A stretch of 8,384 bases of DNA from JANLQX01 sp031368095 (GTDB lineage Bacteria; Actinomycetota; Acidimicrobiia; Acidimicrobiales; JANYDT01). Of this stretch, positions 7,227 through 8,384 are shown piece after piece. The stretch is from assembly GCA_031368095.1 (NCBI GenBank), contig JANLQX010000110.1:1-8384 (forward strand), in the 5' to 3' direction. Both the position numbers and the translations under genes were made by a program. The notes beneath the pieces are model-generated. The model searched no databases, was not told where the DNA came from, and worked only from the letters and a program-made list of their open reading frames with translations. Position 1 is the first letter of the stretch. The number at the start of each line of letters is the position of its first letter.

Positions 7227-7232
7227 GGACCG

Positions 7233-7637
7233 GTGGAGATCGTGCCGAAACTTGCTGACCCCGCCGAGTCCGTCTACGACGCCGCTGGCGGGATGCCCTA
7301 CTTCCAGGCTCTCGTCGACGTGTTCTACCGCGAGGTCGAAGCTGATCCGGTACTGCTATCGCTGTACCCGGAGCCCTCGAACCTGGCGCCGGCCCGGGAG
7401 CGACTCACGTTGTTCCTGGCCCAGTACTGGGGTGGACCAACGACGTATTCCGACGAGCGCGGCCACCCCCGACTACGGATGCGACACAACCCGTTCGTGA
7501 TCGGTCCGGTCGAACGCGACCACTGGCTGGCCGCCATGACCGTCGCCCTCGACACGCTTGCTCCCCCACCGGCTCTGCGCGAACGCTTCGACGCCTACTT
7601 CACGATGAGCGCCGAAGCAATGCGCAACGCCGACTAG
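7233..7637 (+). CDS. glbO: Group II truncated haemoglobin (trHbO, GlbO-like)
   Basis: This small haem protein binds O2 and may act in O2 or NO/peroxide chemistry. The 134-residue sequence has the truncated globin fold signature and strong resemblance, as I recall it, to mycobacterial GlbO: VYDAAGGMPYF, LYPE, FLAQYWGGPTTYSDERGHPR and LRMRHNPF. Key residues can be placed: Tyr32 (B10), Tyr45 (CD1), proximal His85 (F8) and Trp98 (G8). Their spacing (13, 40, 13) matches mycobacterial trHbO apart from about one extra residue in the CD-E region. I chose the GTG at 7233 because a -10-like GATACT lies six bases upstream. A GTG at 7242 with GGAG three bases before it is an alternative that shortens the protein by three residues without touching the fold. 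The 3' end overlaps the damaged serine hydrolase gene on the opposite strand. Confidence 0.93.
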   Translation: MEIVPKLADPAESVYDAAGGMPYFQALVDVFYREVEADPVLLSLYPEPSNLAPARERLTLFLAQYWGGPTTYSDERGHPRLRMRHNPFVIGPVERDHWLAAMTVALDTLAPPPALRERFDAYFTMSAEAMRNAD

Positions 7638-7710
7638 CACCCGCGAGCACGAGCACGCGACCGTCCTTGCCGACGAGCCGCCACGAGACGAACAACACGC
7701 CAGCCTCGGA

Positions 7711-7722
7711 CCCACCCTTGTG
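7711..7722 (-). other. KGG (KTG-like) triad codons of the damaged serine hydrolase
   Basis: Minus-strand codons CAC AAG GGT GGG encode His-Lys-Gly-Gly, followed by SEAGVL. In class A beta-lactamase-like proteins a K-[TS/G]-G triad sits on the strand beside the active site. Its retention shows that the frame downstream of the lesions is still recognisable. Confidence 0.55.
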
Positions 7723-8056
7723 TCGAACGTCGGGCCACTCGGGTCCGAAGGAACCGCCGGGGTTCTGGCGGAGGATGTCGGCAATCGGACCGAGGCCTTT
7801 GCGAGACGCAAGGTCGGCGAGGCGAAGCTGGGTTCGGCACTGATCGAGGGGCGAGGCGAACCACTCGATGGTGTCGATGCCGGCTGGCCTGTTCGTGTTC
7901 TGCGTCGCCCTCGGATCATCGGCCCACGTGATCCCGGCGAGCGTCGTGTCGAGAGCTTTCCGACGACCGGCGGTATCGAGTTTGAGATACGCCTCGGCCG
8001 GGACTTTGGCTCCACGCTTGATCAAGAACACCTCCTGAGTGCTGAGCATCGGAATG

Positions 8057-8059
8057 TTT
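8057..8059 (-). other. Single-base frameshift site in the serine hydrolase gene
   Basis: The minus strand reads GAG CAA ACA TTC in the upstream frame, while the downstream frame needs CAA AAC ATT CCG ATG. The two readings share one A, so adding a fourth A to the AAA run would join VAAPEQ to NIPMLSTQEVF without a gap. Loss of one base in this run is the simplest explanation. Confidence 0.65.
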
Positions 8060-8384
8060 GCTCCGGTGCGGCGACACCGGCATCACGCATGGCCTCCTCC
8101 ACCTTCTTCCGTCCGACGCGGTTCAGGAGGTGATCGGTGGCCGAGCTGTCGGAAACGGAAATCATGAGTTCGGCGAGCCGGCGCAACGACAGTCTCGTTC
8201 CGGGTTTTGCGTTGGCGATTTCTCCGTTCGGGGTACTGATAAGCGCGCGTTGTACCTTCATAGTCTCGTCCCACGACGCACGGCCCGCCTGAATCTCCGT
8301 GCCCAAAGCGGCGAGGATCCACAACGATGGGCCCCAGTTGGCGGAGGGACGCGTCAAACGTCGTTGGCGTCACCGGTACGTTCG

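Larger units (their letters stand above)
7600..8384 (-). pseudogene. Damaged class A beta-lactamase-like serine hydrolase (partial, 5' end beyond right edge)
   Basis: Three minus-strand frames together read as one class A beta-lactamase/transpeptidase-like protein. Segment one (8384 to about 8330) reads VPVTPTTFDASLRQLGP. Segment two (about 8325-8058) reads LWILAALGTEIQAGRASWDE, then an SDN-like motif as SDSSATDHLL (SDS at 8145-8153), then VEEAMRDAG. Segment three (8058-7600) reads NIPMLSTQEVFLIK, then IEWFASPLDQCR and a KTG-like KGG motif, HKGGSEAGVL (7711-7722 and on). Between segments one and two the region that should carry SxxK is missing and the frame changes. Between two and three one base appears missing at an AAA run (8057-8059): one extra A restores the reading. 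The C-terminus after VLAGAS reads antisense into the haemoglobin gene and is probably truncated or replaced. Intact relatives would be secreted hydrolases; the product here should be inactive, unless these are sequencing or assembly errors. Confidence 0.75.

Noticed and set aside
8022..8357. A separate small gene reading the middle segment of the serine hydrolase
   Set aside because: It lacks its own start context and its motifs join directly to the segments in the neighbouring frames, so it is a fragment of one damaged gene.

Overview
The window is high-GC bacterial DNA and reads as an ordinary chromosomal stretch of an actinobacterium, most likely of the Acidimicrobiia type. That placement is inference. 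It rests on an alpha2-type glycyl-tRNA synthetase with a four-cysteine zinc knuckle, a GlbO-like group II truncated haemoglobin, a lipoprotein with a Thr/Ala-rich linker, and start sites that mostly lack a Shine-Dalgarno sequence. I see no RNA gene, insertion sequence, phage gene, CRISPR array or recognisable defence system.

Layout, left to right. Positions 1-2015 (minus) hold a large multi-pass membrane protein with a YGPLG motif and an extracytoplasmic C-terminal part that runs off the left edge. Its start is uncertain because about 210 bases upstream (1872-2083) are rich in GC hairpins. Positions 2084-4858 (minus) encode pyruvate, phosphate dikinase (PPDK) with a Lys/Ala-rich N-terminal tail. 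Positions 4956-5762 (minus) encode a lipoprotein built from three repeats, each carrying a cysteine pair. Positions 5786-5819 hold two overlapping inverted repeats between that gene and 5882-7195 (minus), glycyl-tRNA synthetase. A 37-base divergent gap separates glyS from 7233-7637 (plus), a truncated haemoglobin. Positions 7600-8384 (minus) hold a damaged class A beta-lactamase-like serine hydrolase gene running off the right edge.

The genes do not form one obvious pathway. PPDK interconverts pyruvate and PEP, glyS is a translation housekeeping gene, the haemoglobin probably handles O2 or NO chemistry, and the lipoprotein and the large membrane protein are envelope proteins of unknown role. 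PPDK, lipoprotein and glyS lie head to tail, but each has its own TANNNT-like -10 box 6-11 bases before the start codon and no good Shine-Dalgarno. This suggests separate, leaderless or nearly leaderless transcripts rather than a tight operon.

The observations most worth checking are the threefold cysteine-pair lipoprotein, the overlapping 10-bp and 9-bp inverted repeats upstream of it, the overlapping glyS/glbO promoters, the replacement of the usual regulatory Thr by Val beside the PPDK catalytic His, and the decay of the beta-lactamase-like gene, whose SxxK region is missing.
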